A model generated the notes under the pieces. It was not told the DNA's origin, ran no database searches, and saw only the letters and a program-made list of their open reading frames with translations. Positions 25,644 through 32,771 of a stretch of 64,000 nucleotides of DNA are shown here, piece after piece (the first letter of the stretch is position 1; each line of letters starts with the position of its first letter). Source of the DNA: Oscillospiraceae bacterium (GTDB taxonomy: Bacteria; Bacillota; Clostridia; Oscillospirales; Acutalibacteraceae); assembly GCA_003514385.1 (NCBI GenBank), contig DOQR01000008.1, positions 463-64,462 on the forward strand, given 5' to 3'. A program made the position numbers and the translations under genes.

Positions 25644-25675
25644 CTCCCGAGGCTAAACGGCCTTGGGAGTTTTTT
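25644..25675 (+). terminator. Terminator after the transporter
   Basis: CTCCCGAGGC pairs with GCCTTGGGAG across a six-base loop and is followed by TTTTTTG. Confidence 0.8.
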
Positions 25676-25729
25676 GCAGCCGATACGCAGAAAAACAGTA
25701 AAAATTTAAAGAATAACGATAAATATTTA

Positions 25730-25758
25730 TTGACAATCTTGAATCGCCGTGCTACAAT
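25730..25758 (+). promoter_or_regulatory. Promoter of the DUF2975/XRE unit
   Basis: Consensus TTGACA (25730-25735), 17-bp spacer, TACAAT (25753-25758). Confidence 0.7.
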
Positions 25759-25791
25759 GACCTCGCAAACCAAGGAGAAGAGGTATGTGAA

Positions 25792-26298
25792 ATGAAAGAC
25801 GACAAGAAAATAAAAACAGAAAAAGTCGTCCTCAACGGGCTTGTGATTGCAGGCATAGTGCTGACGCTGCTTGCGGTTCTCGCTTCGCCTTTTATAATCG
25901 TCGCGATAATAAAAGCGGGCGAATTTTCGGCGCTGCCGCCCTATACTTGGATTCTGACCACCGCTTCGGTCTATGTCTGCGCCGTGCCGTATCTGGCGGC
26001 GCTCATTGAGCTGAAGCTCATCTGTTCGCGGATTTTCACAGACAAGGCGTTCTCACTCGGCACGGCGAAGAAATTCCGCAATATCGGCATCTGCGCCTTC
26101 GCGGAGCTGCTGATATTTTCAGTCGACCAGGCGGTGCTCTGCTCGATGCTCGGCATATATGAGCTCATGGGGCTCTACTATCTGTCTGTTTTCGTGTTCG
26201 TTTTCGTCTGCATCGTCGCGGGAGTTCTCGCGTTTGCGATGAGCGGCGTGTTCAAGCGTGCGGCGGATATAAAAGAAGAAAACGACGAGATATTTTAA
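25792..26298 (+). CDS. DUF2975-family membrane protein
   Basis: 168 residues, four hydrophobic helices (about 16-40, 52-75, 95-118 and 125-150), and a charged C-terminus (KRAADIKEENDEIF). The pattern, with ICSRIFTDKAFSLGTAKKFRNIG between helices 2 and 3 (seen in pieces), matches DUF2975. Members of this family are normally next to a small XRE regulator, as here (12-nt gap). The function is unknown; a membrane sensor or a target of the regulator is plausible. Confidence 0.8.
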   Translation: MKDDKKIKTEKVVLNGLVIAGIVLTLLAVLASPFIIVAIIKAGEFSALPPYTWILTTASVYVCAVPYLAALIELKLICSRIFTDKAFSLGTAKKFRNIGICAFAELLIFSVDQAVLCSMLGIYELMGLYYLSVFVFVFVCIVAGVLAFAMSGVFKRAADIKEENDEIF

Positions 26299-26310
26299 CG
26301 GGGTGACGGC

Positions 26311-26529
26311 ATGATAGTTATAAATTTGGATGTTATGATGGCAAAAAGAAAAATGTCGCTCACCGAGCTTGCCGACAGATTGGGCATGACGATGGCGAAT
26401 GTTTCGAACTTCAAGAACCACAAGGCAAAGGCTTTCAGATTCTCGACTCTCGATTCCCTCTGCGAAATCCTCGACTGCCAGCCGGGCGACCTGCTTGAAT
26501 ATGTACCGGGGGAGAGTGAAAAAGAATGA
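26311..26529 (+). CDS. Small XRE/Cro-type DNA-binding regulator (YozG-like)
   Basis: 72 residues, essentially only a helix-turn-helix: LTELADRLGMTMANVSNFKN, then RFSTLDSLCEILDCQPGDLL, the characteristic end of this DUF2975-linked family. GGGGTGA precedes the ATG. It overlaps the lipoprotein gene by 4 nt (ATGA). It probably represses its own operon or acts with the DUF2975 protein. Confidence 0.88.
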   Translation: MIVINLDVMMAKRKMSLTELADRLGMTMANVSNFKNHKAKAFRFSTLDSLCEILDCQPGDLLEYVPGESEKE

Positions 26530-27014
26530 AAAAGTTTAAAATGATTTCTCTGATATCGGCGGCGTTTCTGCTCGCGTTTTCGCTTTCCGCCTGCGTTTTC
26601 AAGAGCGGAGATTCCGTCATAGCCTCGCTCGGAAAGGCGATGTCGGTGCAGCGCTACAGCTGTGCGGGCTTCGGGGATTCGACGGACTTCGGGATATACA
26701 CCTTTCCCGGCGCGAAGCCCGAAGATAGCGAATATTTCAAGCCCGTGACCGCCGAGAGCGAGACGGAACTTCTCGGATATATAGATGAGTTTGAGCAGGT
26801 TATAGACTCTCTGCGCGACGGCGACGAGGGTGCCGACCTTGTGAACAATTACCGTTTTTCGCGCGACGATATCGATGAGAGCGACTATCTCTATATTTAC
26901 GACCGCGAAGGCAAGCCGATAGGCGACGGAGCCTATTCAAAATACGATTATTACAACGTCTACTTCTTTGATTCGCAGACGACAACACTGTATTATTTCC
27001 ACAATAATATATAA
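26526..27014 (+). CDS. Small lipoprotein of unknown function
   Basis: 162 residues. Signal peptide with lipobox LSACVF (Cys at about 22) followed by an acidic domain rich in Asp, Glu and Tyr, with SRDDIDESDYLYIYDREGKP near the middle and a Tyr-rich C-terminus (DSQTTTLYYFHNN). No family recognised. The 4-nt overlap with the regulator gene implies coupled translation. Confidence 0.7.
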   Translation: MKKFKMISLISAAFLLAFSLSACVFKSGDSVIASLGKAMSVQRYSCAGFGDSTDFGIYTFPGAKPEDSEYFKPVTAESETELLGYIDEFEQVIDSLRDGDEGADLVNNYRFSRDDIDESDYLYIYDREGKPIGDGAYSKYDYYNVYFFDSQTTTLYYFHNNI

Positions 27015-27119
27015 TGGGAAAAATAATTGAGGCTTTTCGGTCCGTTTCTGCGTTTTCACGGTTGAAAATTATGTGAAAATGCATTAAAATAGATATAGAA
27101 TCTATGAGGAGGACTGACT

Positions 27120-27833
27120 ATGGAAAGCTTCAGACATATGCCTCTTGAAAACATACAGAACTGCCGCGACCTCGGCGGATATCCGATAAAGGGCGGCGGC
27201 TTCACGAAATACGGCAGACTGCTTCGCTGCGGCAGACCGCGCGCCTCAACGCCGAACGACATGGAGTTCTTCCGCGAATACGGGATAAAGAGTGTTTTCG
27301 ACCTGCGCGGCGATTCCGAGGCGATATCCATGCCGTCGGAGTTCGCCGATTATCCGGGAGTGAATTATTATCACTTCTCATTGCTTGAAATAAACCCCGC
27401 TTCGCCGCATATGGAGATGTCGATGCCGGAGGTGTATGTCACGAGCCTCAACGAGTGCAAGGGCAATTATGCACGCCTGTTCTCCGCGCTGTCTCGCGTC
27501 GAAGCTCCGTCTATGTTCCATTGCTTTCTCGGCAAGGACAGAACCGGCATAACCGCCGCACTGATACTGCATTTAACAGGCGTATATTTTGAGGATATCG
27601 TTGCGGATTACCGCATCTCCTCGACCTATCTCGAACCGTTTTACCGCCGCGAGATGGAGAGAAAAACGGGGCTTGTCCATGAGAGCGACATGACGCATCT
27701 CGGCTCCCCGTCGGAGAATATAACCGCAGTGTTTGAATATCTTTCGCGCCGTTACGGCTCGGTCGAGGACTATTTCCTCTCCGCAGGTCTTACTTCGGAC
27801 GAGATAGACGCAGTCGGCAGAATACTCAGATAA
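27120..27833 (+). CDS. Tyrosine/dual-specificity phosphatase (Y_phosphatase3 family)
   Basis: 237 residues. The catalytic loop HCFLGKDRTGI matches the HCxxGKDRTG signature of the bacterial PTPs related to Listeria LipA and Mycobacterium PtpB. The N-terminal NCRDLGGYPIKGG and FDLRGDSEA segments are also diagnostic. No signal peptide, so it is cytoplasmic or released by another route; it may act on phosphotyrosine or phosphoinositides. GAGGAGG is before the ATG. A bidirectional terminator follows. Confidence 0.9.
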   Translation: MESFRHMPLENIQNCRDLGGYPIKGGGFTKYGRLLRCGRPRASTPNDMEFFREYGIKSVFDLRGDSEAISMPSEFADYPGVNYYHFSLLEINPASPHMEMSMPEVYVTSLNECKGNYARLFSALSRVEAPSMFHCFLGKDRTGITAALILHLTGVYFEDIVADYRISSTYLEPFYRREMERKTGLVHESDMTHLGSPSENITAVFEYLSRRYGSVEDYFLSAGLTSDEIDAVGRILR

Positions 27834-27850
27834 ATATTTTCAACAACAAA

Positions 27851-27890
27851 ACCCTCCGCCAGGCAATCCCGGCGGAGGGTCAATATTTTA
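27851..27890 (+). terminator. Bidirectional terminator
   Basis: Perfect ACCCTCCGCC/GGCGGAGGGT arms with a 10-base loop; it serves the phosphatase gene and the convergent isochorismatase gene. Confidence 0.75.
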
Positions 27891-27899
27891 TTTAACAGA

Positions 27900-28445
27900 T
27901 CAGACCGATGCGAGGAAAGTGTCAGTGTCGGTGATCTCTGCGCCGTAGGTGTCCTTGAGGTACTTCAGACCGTACTCATAGTCCTCGGCGGTGAAGGAGT
28001 TAGTTGCGTCTTTGATAACAACAATGTCGTAGCCGAGCTGATAAGCGTCGGCGGAGGTGTGGCGCACGCACATGTGGGTGTGCAGTCCGGTCACAACAAC
28101 GGTGTTGACTCCGAGCTCCTGGAGCAGGAGGTCAAGGTCGGTGTGGAAGAAACCGCTGTAGCGTCTCTTGGGAACGACATAGTCGCTCTCGCAGAGTCCG
28201 AGCTCGGGAATGACTTTCGCGCCCTCGGTGCCAGCTATCGCGTGGTCGCCCCAGAGCTTGAGCTCGTGGTCGATGCCCTTGAGATGAGCGTCGTTGCAGA
28301 AGATGACCGGTATGTTCTTCTCTCTTGCGCCGTTGAGCAGTTCTGCGGTCTTGGGGACTATTGCAAGACCTCTGTCGCATTTGAGCGCGCCGGTGACGAA
28401 GTCGTTGAGCATATCAACGACAAGAATTGCGTACTTCTTTTCCAT
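27900..28445 (-). CDS. Isochorismatase-family cysteine hydrolase (nicotinamidase-like)
   Basis: 181 residues. Catalytic triad candidates: Asp in VVDMLNDF, Lys in PKRRYSGFF and Cys in THMCVRHT. The cis-peptide region is VTGLHTHMC. The length and motifs match nicotinamidase/pyrazinamidase-like amidases; with nadE in the window a role in NAD salvage is possible but not proven. AAGGAGC precedes the ATG; single-gene unit. Confidence 0.88.
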   Translation of the reverse strand: MEKKYAILVVDMLNDFVTGALKCDRGLAIVPKTAELLNGAREKNIPVIFCNDAHLKGIDHELKLWGDHAIAGTEGAKVIPELGLCESDYVVPKRRYSGFFHTDLDLLLQELGVNTVVVTGLHTHMCVRHTSADAYQLGYDIVVIKDATNSFTAEDYEYGLKYLKDTYGAEITDTDTFLASV

Positions 28446-28520
28446 AATATTTACAGCTCCTTGTGTGTTATGATTAAATTATACCGATTTAATCTTCCGG
28501 TGTCAATGACAATAAACACA

Positions 28521-28560
28521 AAGAAAACGCTCTTTTACAAAAGAAAACGCTCTTTTACAA
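28521..28560. repeat. Perfect tandem duplication of a 20-bp unit, operator-like
   Basis: Two exact head-to-tail copies of AAGAAAACGCTCTTTTACAA. The second copy overlaps the -35 hexamer of the downstream promoter, and the 20-bp period puts both copies on nearly the same face of the helix, which suits a tandem protein-binding site. Confidence 0.65.
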
Positions 28561-28581
28561 TAGGTGTTTGTGTGATATAAT
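28554..28581 (+). promoter_or_regulatory. Promoter of the former MFS gene
   Basis: TTTACA (28554-28559), 16-bp spacer, TATAAT (28576-28581). A good ribosome site (CGGAGAG) and ATG (28619) follow. Confidence 0.55.
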
Positions 28582-28618
28582 TTATTCATATCAATTTCCC
28601 GGGAAACGGAGAGCGTTT

Positions 28619-29068
28619 ATGGCAACTGTGCTTTTGGCTGTGATATTTATAGCCTATATCGGGCTCGGAATCCCAGATTCTTATCCGGGCTGCTGAGCAT
28701 AAAGCTCTCGGGTAAAAAAGTCATGGTCATAGGCCAGTGCGTGACCCTCGCGGCGATACTGCTCATTATGTTCAAGCTGCCAATGGCGGCGACATATGCG
28801 GGTCTTTTCATGATAGGTCTCGGCAACGGGCCGCTGTTCCCAAGCATGACTCATCTTATACCGAAAGTGTTCGGCAAGAGCGTCTCGCAGTCGATGATAG
28901 GTACACTCATGGGCTTCTCTTCAATCAGCATATTTTTGATCCCGTTCATTTTCGGTCAGCTCGCGGGTCGATTCGGCTCGTGGCTATTCCCGTATGCGGC
29001 ACTCGCGATGTATGCGGTGATGATGATATCGACTGCGTTTTTCGTACGCAGACCGGCAGATAAATAAA
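28619..29068 (+). pseudogene. MFS transporter with a large internal deletion
   Basis: The ATG at 28619 begins ATVLLAVIFIAYIGLGIPDS, the first helix of an MFS permease, and then changes frame at about 28677 into FLSGLLSIKLSGKKVMVIGQ, which belongs to the C-terminal half; the original frame stops at 28696. The C-terminal part (AATYAGLFMIGLGNGPLFPS ... YAALAMYAVMMISTAFF) is intact to 29068. Roughly 200-250 residues are missing, with no insertion element at the junction. The promoter and ribosome site remain. The gene is therefore dead, or yields only a four-helix C-terminal fragment from an internal start near 28723. Confidence 0.85.
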
Positions 29069-29081
29069 AAGGAGAAACGAT

Positions 29082-29471
29082 ATGAAAACGACTCAGGTTG
29101 CCGCCGCCCTCATCTGGCAGGGCGACAGATTCATGATATGCCGCCGCCCTGCGAACAAGGGCAACGCCCTTTTATGGGAGTTCGTCGGCGGAAAGCTCGA
29201 ACCGGGCGAGACGCATCAGCAGGCACTCATTCGTGAATGCCGCGAGGAGCTCGGGATAACGGTAGAGGTTGGCGACGAATTCTGCGACGTCTACCATCAG
29301 TATCCCGATATATATGTCCATCTCGTCGTGTTCAACACGAGAATAGCCGAGGGCACGCCCCAGCTGCTCGAACATTGCGGGCTCGAATGGATAACGCCGC
29401 AGGAGATAAAAAACTATGCCTTCTGCCCGGCGGATAAAGATATACTCCAAAAAATAATCAATACACATTGA
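29082..29471 (+). CDS. MutT-like Nudix NTP pyrophosphohydrolase
   Basis: 129 residues. The Nudix box is complete (begins GGKLEPGETHQQALIRE and ends REELGI), giving the metal-binding REx2EE core. ICRRPANKGNALLWEFVGG is the typical MutT/8-oxo-dGTPase lead-in. It sanitises oxidised nucleotides or acts as a CTP pyrophosphohydrolase. AAGGAGAAA is before the ATG. It follows the dead MFS gene by 13 nt and precedes corA by 13 nt, so the three were probably co-transcribed. Confidence 0.92.
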   Translation: MKTTQVAAALIWQGDRFMICRRPANKGNALLWEFVGGKLEPGETHQQALIRECREELGITVEVGDEFCDVYHQYPDIYVHLVVFNTRIAEGTPQLLEHCGLEWITPQEIKNYAFCPADKDILQKIINTH

Positions 29472-29484
29472 AAGAGGTTATATT

Positions 29485-30336
29485 ATGCAGCTTGTTCTTC
29501 CGTTTGAACATATGGCAAAGGCGGCGCAGTATATGGAGCCGTCGGTTTTTGAATATGTCCGCGAGGGTGAGATAGAGAGCTTCGAGAGCTTTGAAAAGTT
29601 CGATTTCCTTGCCTTTGACTGGTACGATGTCCACAGCGAGCGCACCGAGGACTATAAAATGCTCGCCTATGTCAGCCGCGAGAATCTGATAATTTTCACA
29701 GAGGGCGCGGCGGGCGATACGGCAAAGAAGATAATGGACGGGCTCGCGGCGGAGAATCCGGAACTTAGATCCGAGCAGCTGCTCTACAGATTCTTTGTCC
29801 GGCTTTTAAACGGCGATATGGACTGCCTCTCGAGGCTCGAGAATGAAATAGACGAATATGAAAATGTCTATCTTTTTAAGAGTGAGTCCGGCAAGGATGT
29901 TTTCGAAAAGCTGTCCGCCTGGCGGCGCGAGCTGCTGAGAATAAAGCGCTACTATGAGCAGCTGACTTTGATTTTTGACGAAGCTTCTGCGAACGACAAT
30001 TCCGTATTTTCGAACTCTGCGGCGAAACGCTTCGCCATTCTCAAGAACCGCACCGACCGCTATCTCCAGACGGTGCAGAATCTGCGCGATGTTATCGAGC
30101 ATCTTCAGGAGGAGTATCAGGCGCAGCTGTCTATCCAGCAGAACGATCTGATGAAGCTTTTCACGGTCGTTACCGTTATCTTCCTGCCGCTGACACTGCT
30201 CACGGGCTGGTACGGCATGAACTTTTCCGGTATGCCGGAGCTCAACTGGGAATATGGATATCTTGTGATAATTGTCGTGAGTATCGTGGTGCTCGTTGCG
30301 CTGATACTGTTCTTCCGCCGGAAGAAGTGGCTTTGA
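29485..30336 (+). CDS. CorA-family magnesium transporter
   Basis: 283 residues. A soluble N-terminal domain with long helices (ENLIIFTEG, then coiled-coil-like ERL/EEYQAQLSIQQNDLMK) precedes two C-terminal helices, the first ending in the channel motif YGMNF (GMN). The protein ends in the basic tail RRKKW. It carries Mg2+ and possibly other divalent ions as a pentamer. It is shorter than the usual 310-350 residues, mostly in the N-terminal domain. AAAGAGG lies before the ATG. Confidence 0.92.
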   Translation: MQLVLPFEHMAKAAQYMEPSVFEYVREGEIESFESFEKFDFLAFDWYDVHSERTEDYKMLAYVSRENLIIFTEGAAGDTAKKIMDGLAAENPELRSEQLLYRFFVRLLNGDMDCLSRLENEIDEYENVYLFKSESGKDVFEKLSAWRRELLRIKRYYEQLTLIFDEASANDNSVFSNSAAKRFAILKNRTDRYLQTVQNLRDVIEHLQEEYQAQLSIQQNDLMKLFTVVTVIFLPLTLLTGWYGMNFSGMPELNWEYGYLVIIVVSIVVLVALILFFRRKKWL

Positions 30337-30363
30337 GATTTTGAAAAATTTTTGATTTGCCTA

Positions 30364-30392
30364 TTGACAGGGTAGGCAATATGTGCTATATT
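30364..30392 (+). promoter_or_regulatory. Promoter of the cysK leader
   Basis: TTGACA (30364-30369), 17-bp spacer, TATATT (30387-30392). An interrupted palindrome CAATAT-gtgct-ATATTG (30377-30393) covers the -10 region and is a candidate operator, perhaps for the Rrf2-family regulator encoded at 32772. Confidence 0.7.
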
Positions 30393-30438
30393 GTATCCAA
30401 CATACCGCCGAGGTAGGCGTATGAAAGGAGAGAATGTT

Positions 30439-30552
30439 ATGAAAAAGACCGCCATGAACCGAATGAACTGCTGTAACTGCGCCTGTTGTCAGTGCGCGTG
30501 TTTCGTCATGTCTTTTTCCGATATGTCCTCCAAATGCGGGTCGTTGAACTGA
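30439..30552 (+). CDS. Cys-rich leader peptide of the cysK operon (37 aa)
   Basis: A short open frame with its own ribosome site (AAAGGAGAG) reads MKKTAMNRM and then NCCNCACCQCACFV: seven Cys codons among eleven consecutive codons (30469-30501), with an eighth Cys at 30535, before TGA at 30550. It lies directly upstream of a terminator and of cysteine synthase. A Cys-codon run that would stall ribosomes when Cys-tRNA is scarce is the hallmark of a ribosome-mediated attenuator. Such Cys leaders are known in Actinobacteria; clostridial cys genes are more often under T-boxes, and none is seen here. An independent metal-binding peptide is the alternative. Confidence 0.8.
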   Translation: MKKTAMNRMNCCNCACCQCACFVMSFSDMSSKCGSLN

Positions 30553-30610
30553 TCCGATAAAACGGCTTTTTGACCGGGGACACTCATCGGAGTTCCCCGG
30601 CTTTTTTATT
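30518..30610 (+). promoter_or_regulatory. Transcription attenuator of cysK: mutually exclusive antiterminator and terminator
   Basis: Terminator: CCGGGGA (30574-30580) pairs with TCCCCGG (30594-30600), then CTTTTTTATTT. Antiterminator: CCGAT (30518-30522) plus TGTCCTC (30524-30530), inside the end of the leader frame, can pair with GGGGACA (30576-30582) plus ATCGG (30586-30590), which uses up the 5' arm of the terminator. A ribosome stalled on the Cys run leaves the antiterminator strand free (cysK on); one that reaches the TGA covers it (terminator forms). Pairings were found by eye, not by energy calculation. Confidence 0.75.
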
Positions 30611-30662
30611 TCGCCGCGGAACTCAGAATCTTAACTAACTAACTTCAAAGGAGTAATTTATT

Positions 30663-31595
30663 ATGTCAAAGATTTATACTTCAGCAGACCAGCTTATAGG
30701 AAAGACCCCTCTTCTCGAACTGACCCACATTGAAAAGAAATACGGACTCAAGGCGAAAGTGCTCGCAAAGCTTGAGTATTTCAATCCCGCAGGTTCCGTC
30801 AAAGACAGAATCGCCAGAAAGATGCTCGACGACGCAGAGGCGGCGGGCAAACTCACCCCCGATTCAGTCATTATCGAGCCGACCTCCGGTAATACCGGTA
30901 TCGGTCTCGCCTCCGTCGCCGCCGCTCGCGGATATCGCATAATTATCGTTATGCCCGAGACGATGTCCGTTGAGCGTCGCCAGCTGATGAAGGCATACGG
31001 CGCCGAGCTTGTGCTCACCGAGGGAGCAAAGGGCATGAAGGGCGCGATAGCCAAGGCTGACGAGCTCGCAAAAGAGATACCGAACAGCTTCGTGCCCGGT
31101 CAGTTTGTCAACCCCTCGAACCCCAAGGCTCACTATGAGACCACGGGTCCCGAGATTTTTGAAGACACCGACGGCGAGGTTGATATCTTCGTCGCAGGCG
31201 TCGGCACCGGCGGCACTGTCACGGGCGTCGGCAAGTATCTGAAAGACAAGAAGCCCGGCGTAAAGGTCGTTGCGGTTGAGCCCGAGACTTCTGCAGTGCT
31301 CTCGACAGGTGTTGCGGGCGCGCATAAGATACAGGGCATTGGCGCAGGCTTCGTGCCCGATGTGCTCGACACAAAGGTCTATGACGAGATAATCCCCGTC
31401 AGCAATGAGGCTGCGTTCGAGATCGGCAAGCTTATCGGCAAGAGCGAGGGCGTGCTGGTCGGCATATCCTCCGGTGCCGCCGCTTATGCCGCGATAGAGC
31501 TTGCAAAGCGCCCGGAGAACGAGGGCAAGACGATAGTTGTGCTCCTGCCTGACACAGGCGACCGCTATCTGTCGACTCCGCTTTTTCAGGACTGA
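30663..31595 (+). CDS. cysK: Cysteine synthase (O-acetylserine sulfhydrylase)
   Basis: 310 residues; forms cysteine from O-acetylserine and sulfide with PLP. PLP Lys in [13 protein letters not shown], the substrate loop [19 protein letters not shown], the phosphate-binding loop [10 protein letters not shown] and the late [11 protein letters not shown] are all present. Typical CysK length. AAAGGAGTAA is before the ATG. It sits directly behind the Cys-leader attenuator, so its expression should respond to cysteine supply, and it is followed by mnmA and an IscR/CymR-like regulator, so this is a sulfur-metabolism operon. Confidence 0.95.
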   Translation: MSKIYTSADQLIGKTPLLELTHIEKKYGLKAKVLAKLEYFNPAGSVKDRIARKMLDDAEAAGKLTPDSVIIEPTSGNTGIGLASVAAARGYRIIIVMPETMSVERRQLMKAYGAELVLTEGAKGMKGAIAKADELAKEIPNSFVPGQFVNPSNPKAHYETTGPEIFEDTDGEVDIFVAGVGTGGTVTGVGKYLKDKKPGVKVVAVEPETSAVLSTGVAGAHKIQGIGAGFVPDVLDTKVYDEIIPVSNEAAFEIGKLIGKSEGVLVGISSGAAAYAAIELAKRPENEGKTIVVLLPDTGDRYLSTPLFQD

Positions 31596-31613
31596 TAAAT
31601 AATTTCCCCATAG

Positions 31614-31650
31614 GCTCCGGCTTTTTCGCCGGGGCTTTCGGGCTTTTTTG
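31614..31650 (+). terminator. Weak terminator-like hairpin between cysK and mnmA
   Basis: GCTCCGGC/GCCGGGGC arms (one G-U) with a TTTTTC loop, followed by TTTCGGGCTTTTTTG. It may reduce but need not stop read-through into mnmA. Confidence 0.5.
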
Positions 31651-31661
31651 AGAGGAAGAAT

Positions 31662-32750
31662 ATGAGCTTTAACCCCGATAACCCGCGCCGCAAGGCGCTC
31701 ATCGCGATGAGCGGCGGGGTGGATTCGTCCGTCGCCGCCTATCTCGCGATTGAGAGCGGGCTTGACTGCATCGGCGTGACGATGAAGCTTTTTGATAACG
31801 AGGATGCAGGGATCAGCCGTGAAAAGAGCTGCTGCTCGCTCGAAGATACGGAATATGCGCGCGGCGTCGCCTACAGGCTCGGGATGCCGTATTATGTCTT
31901 TAATTTTACTGCGGATTTCAAAGAGCAGGTCATGCGCCGTTTTGTGGAAGCCTATGAGCGCGGCGCGACCCCGAACCCATGCATAGACTGCAACAGATAT
32001 CTGAAATTCGACCGCCTCTATCGCCGCGCAAAAGAGCTCGGCTGCGAATATGTTGTCACGGGTCACTATGCGCGAATCGAAGAAGAAAACGGCAGATTCC
32101 TGCTGAAAAAGGCGGTTGATCCGACAAAAGATCAGAGCTATGTGCTCTATTCAATGACGCAGGACGAGCTGCGGCATACGCTGTTTCCATTAGGCGGCAT
32201 GACAAAAACGCATACGCGCGAACTTGCGCGCAAGCTCGGCTTTTATAACGCCGACAAGCCGGACAGCCAAGATATCTGCTTCGTGCCGGACGGCGATTAC
32301 GCCTCATTTATCCGCTCATTTACGGGCAGGGATTATCCGCGCGGCGAGTTTGTTGACAAAAGCGGCAATGTGCTCGGCGAGCACAAGGGACTCATCGGCT
32401 ATACCGTCGGTCAGCGCAAGGGGCTTGGAATAGCGCTGGGCGAGCCGAAATATGTGACCGCCCTGCTGCCCGATGAAAACCGAGTCGTGCTCGGCAGCAA
32501 TGAAGACCTGATGAGCCGCGAACTCGACGCGAAGAATTTCAATTTTATCGCCTTTGATACCCCACCTGCGGAGTTTCGCGCGAGCGCGAGGGTCAGATAC
32601 AGGCAGGCGGAACAGCCCGCGACCGTGCGCGTCACGGGCGAAGACACAGTGCATATAACATTCGACGAGCCGCAGCGGGCAATAACAAAAGGTCAGGCGG
32701 TCGTCGTCTATGACGGAGATGTGGTTATCGGCGGCGGAGAGATCTGCTGA
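31662..32750 (+). CDS. mnmA: tRNA-specific 2-thiouridylase
   Basis: 362 residues; thiolates U34 of Lys, Glu and Gln tRNAs with sulfur from a desulfurase relay. The ATP pyrophosphatase loop is AMSGGVDSSVAAYL. The two catalytic Cys are in TPNPCIDCNRYLKF and DSQDICFVPDGDY, with VTGHYAR and the C-terminal beta domains following. Length typical. AGAGGAAG precedes the ATG. It lies between cysK and the Rrf2 regulator; the iscS gene usually found beside mnmA is absent here, so sulfur must come from elsewhere. Confidence 0.95.
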   Translation: MSFNPDNPRRKALIAMSGGVDSSVAAYLAIESGLDCIGVTMKLFDNEDAGISREKSCCSLEDTEYARGVAYRLGMPYYVFNFTADFKEQVMRRFVEAYERGATPNPCIDCNRYLKFDRLYRRAKELGCEYVVTGHYARIEEENGRFLLKKAVDPTKDQSYVLYSMTQDELRHTLFPLGGMTKTHTRELARKLGFYNADKPDSQDICFVPDGDYASFIRSFTGRDYPRGEFVDKSGNVLGEHKGLIGYTVGQRKGLGIALGEPKYVTALLPDENRVVLGSNEDLMSRELDAKNFNFIAFDTPPAEFRASARVRYRQAEQPATVRVTGEDTVHITFDEPQRAITKGQAVVVYDGDVVIGGGEIC

Positions 32751-32771
32751 GTGCGAAACGGAGGAATATTT

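Noticed and set aside
30395..30662. T-box riboswitch before cysK
   Set aside because: No T-box AGGGTGG-type sequence, specifier stem or long leader is present; the Cys-rich reading frame explains the terminator better.
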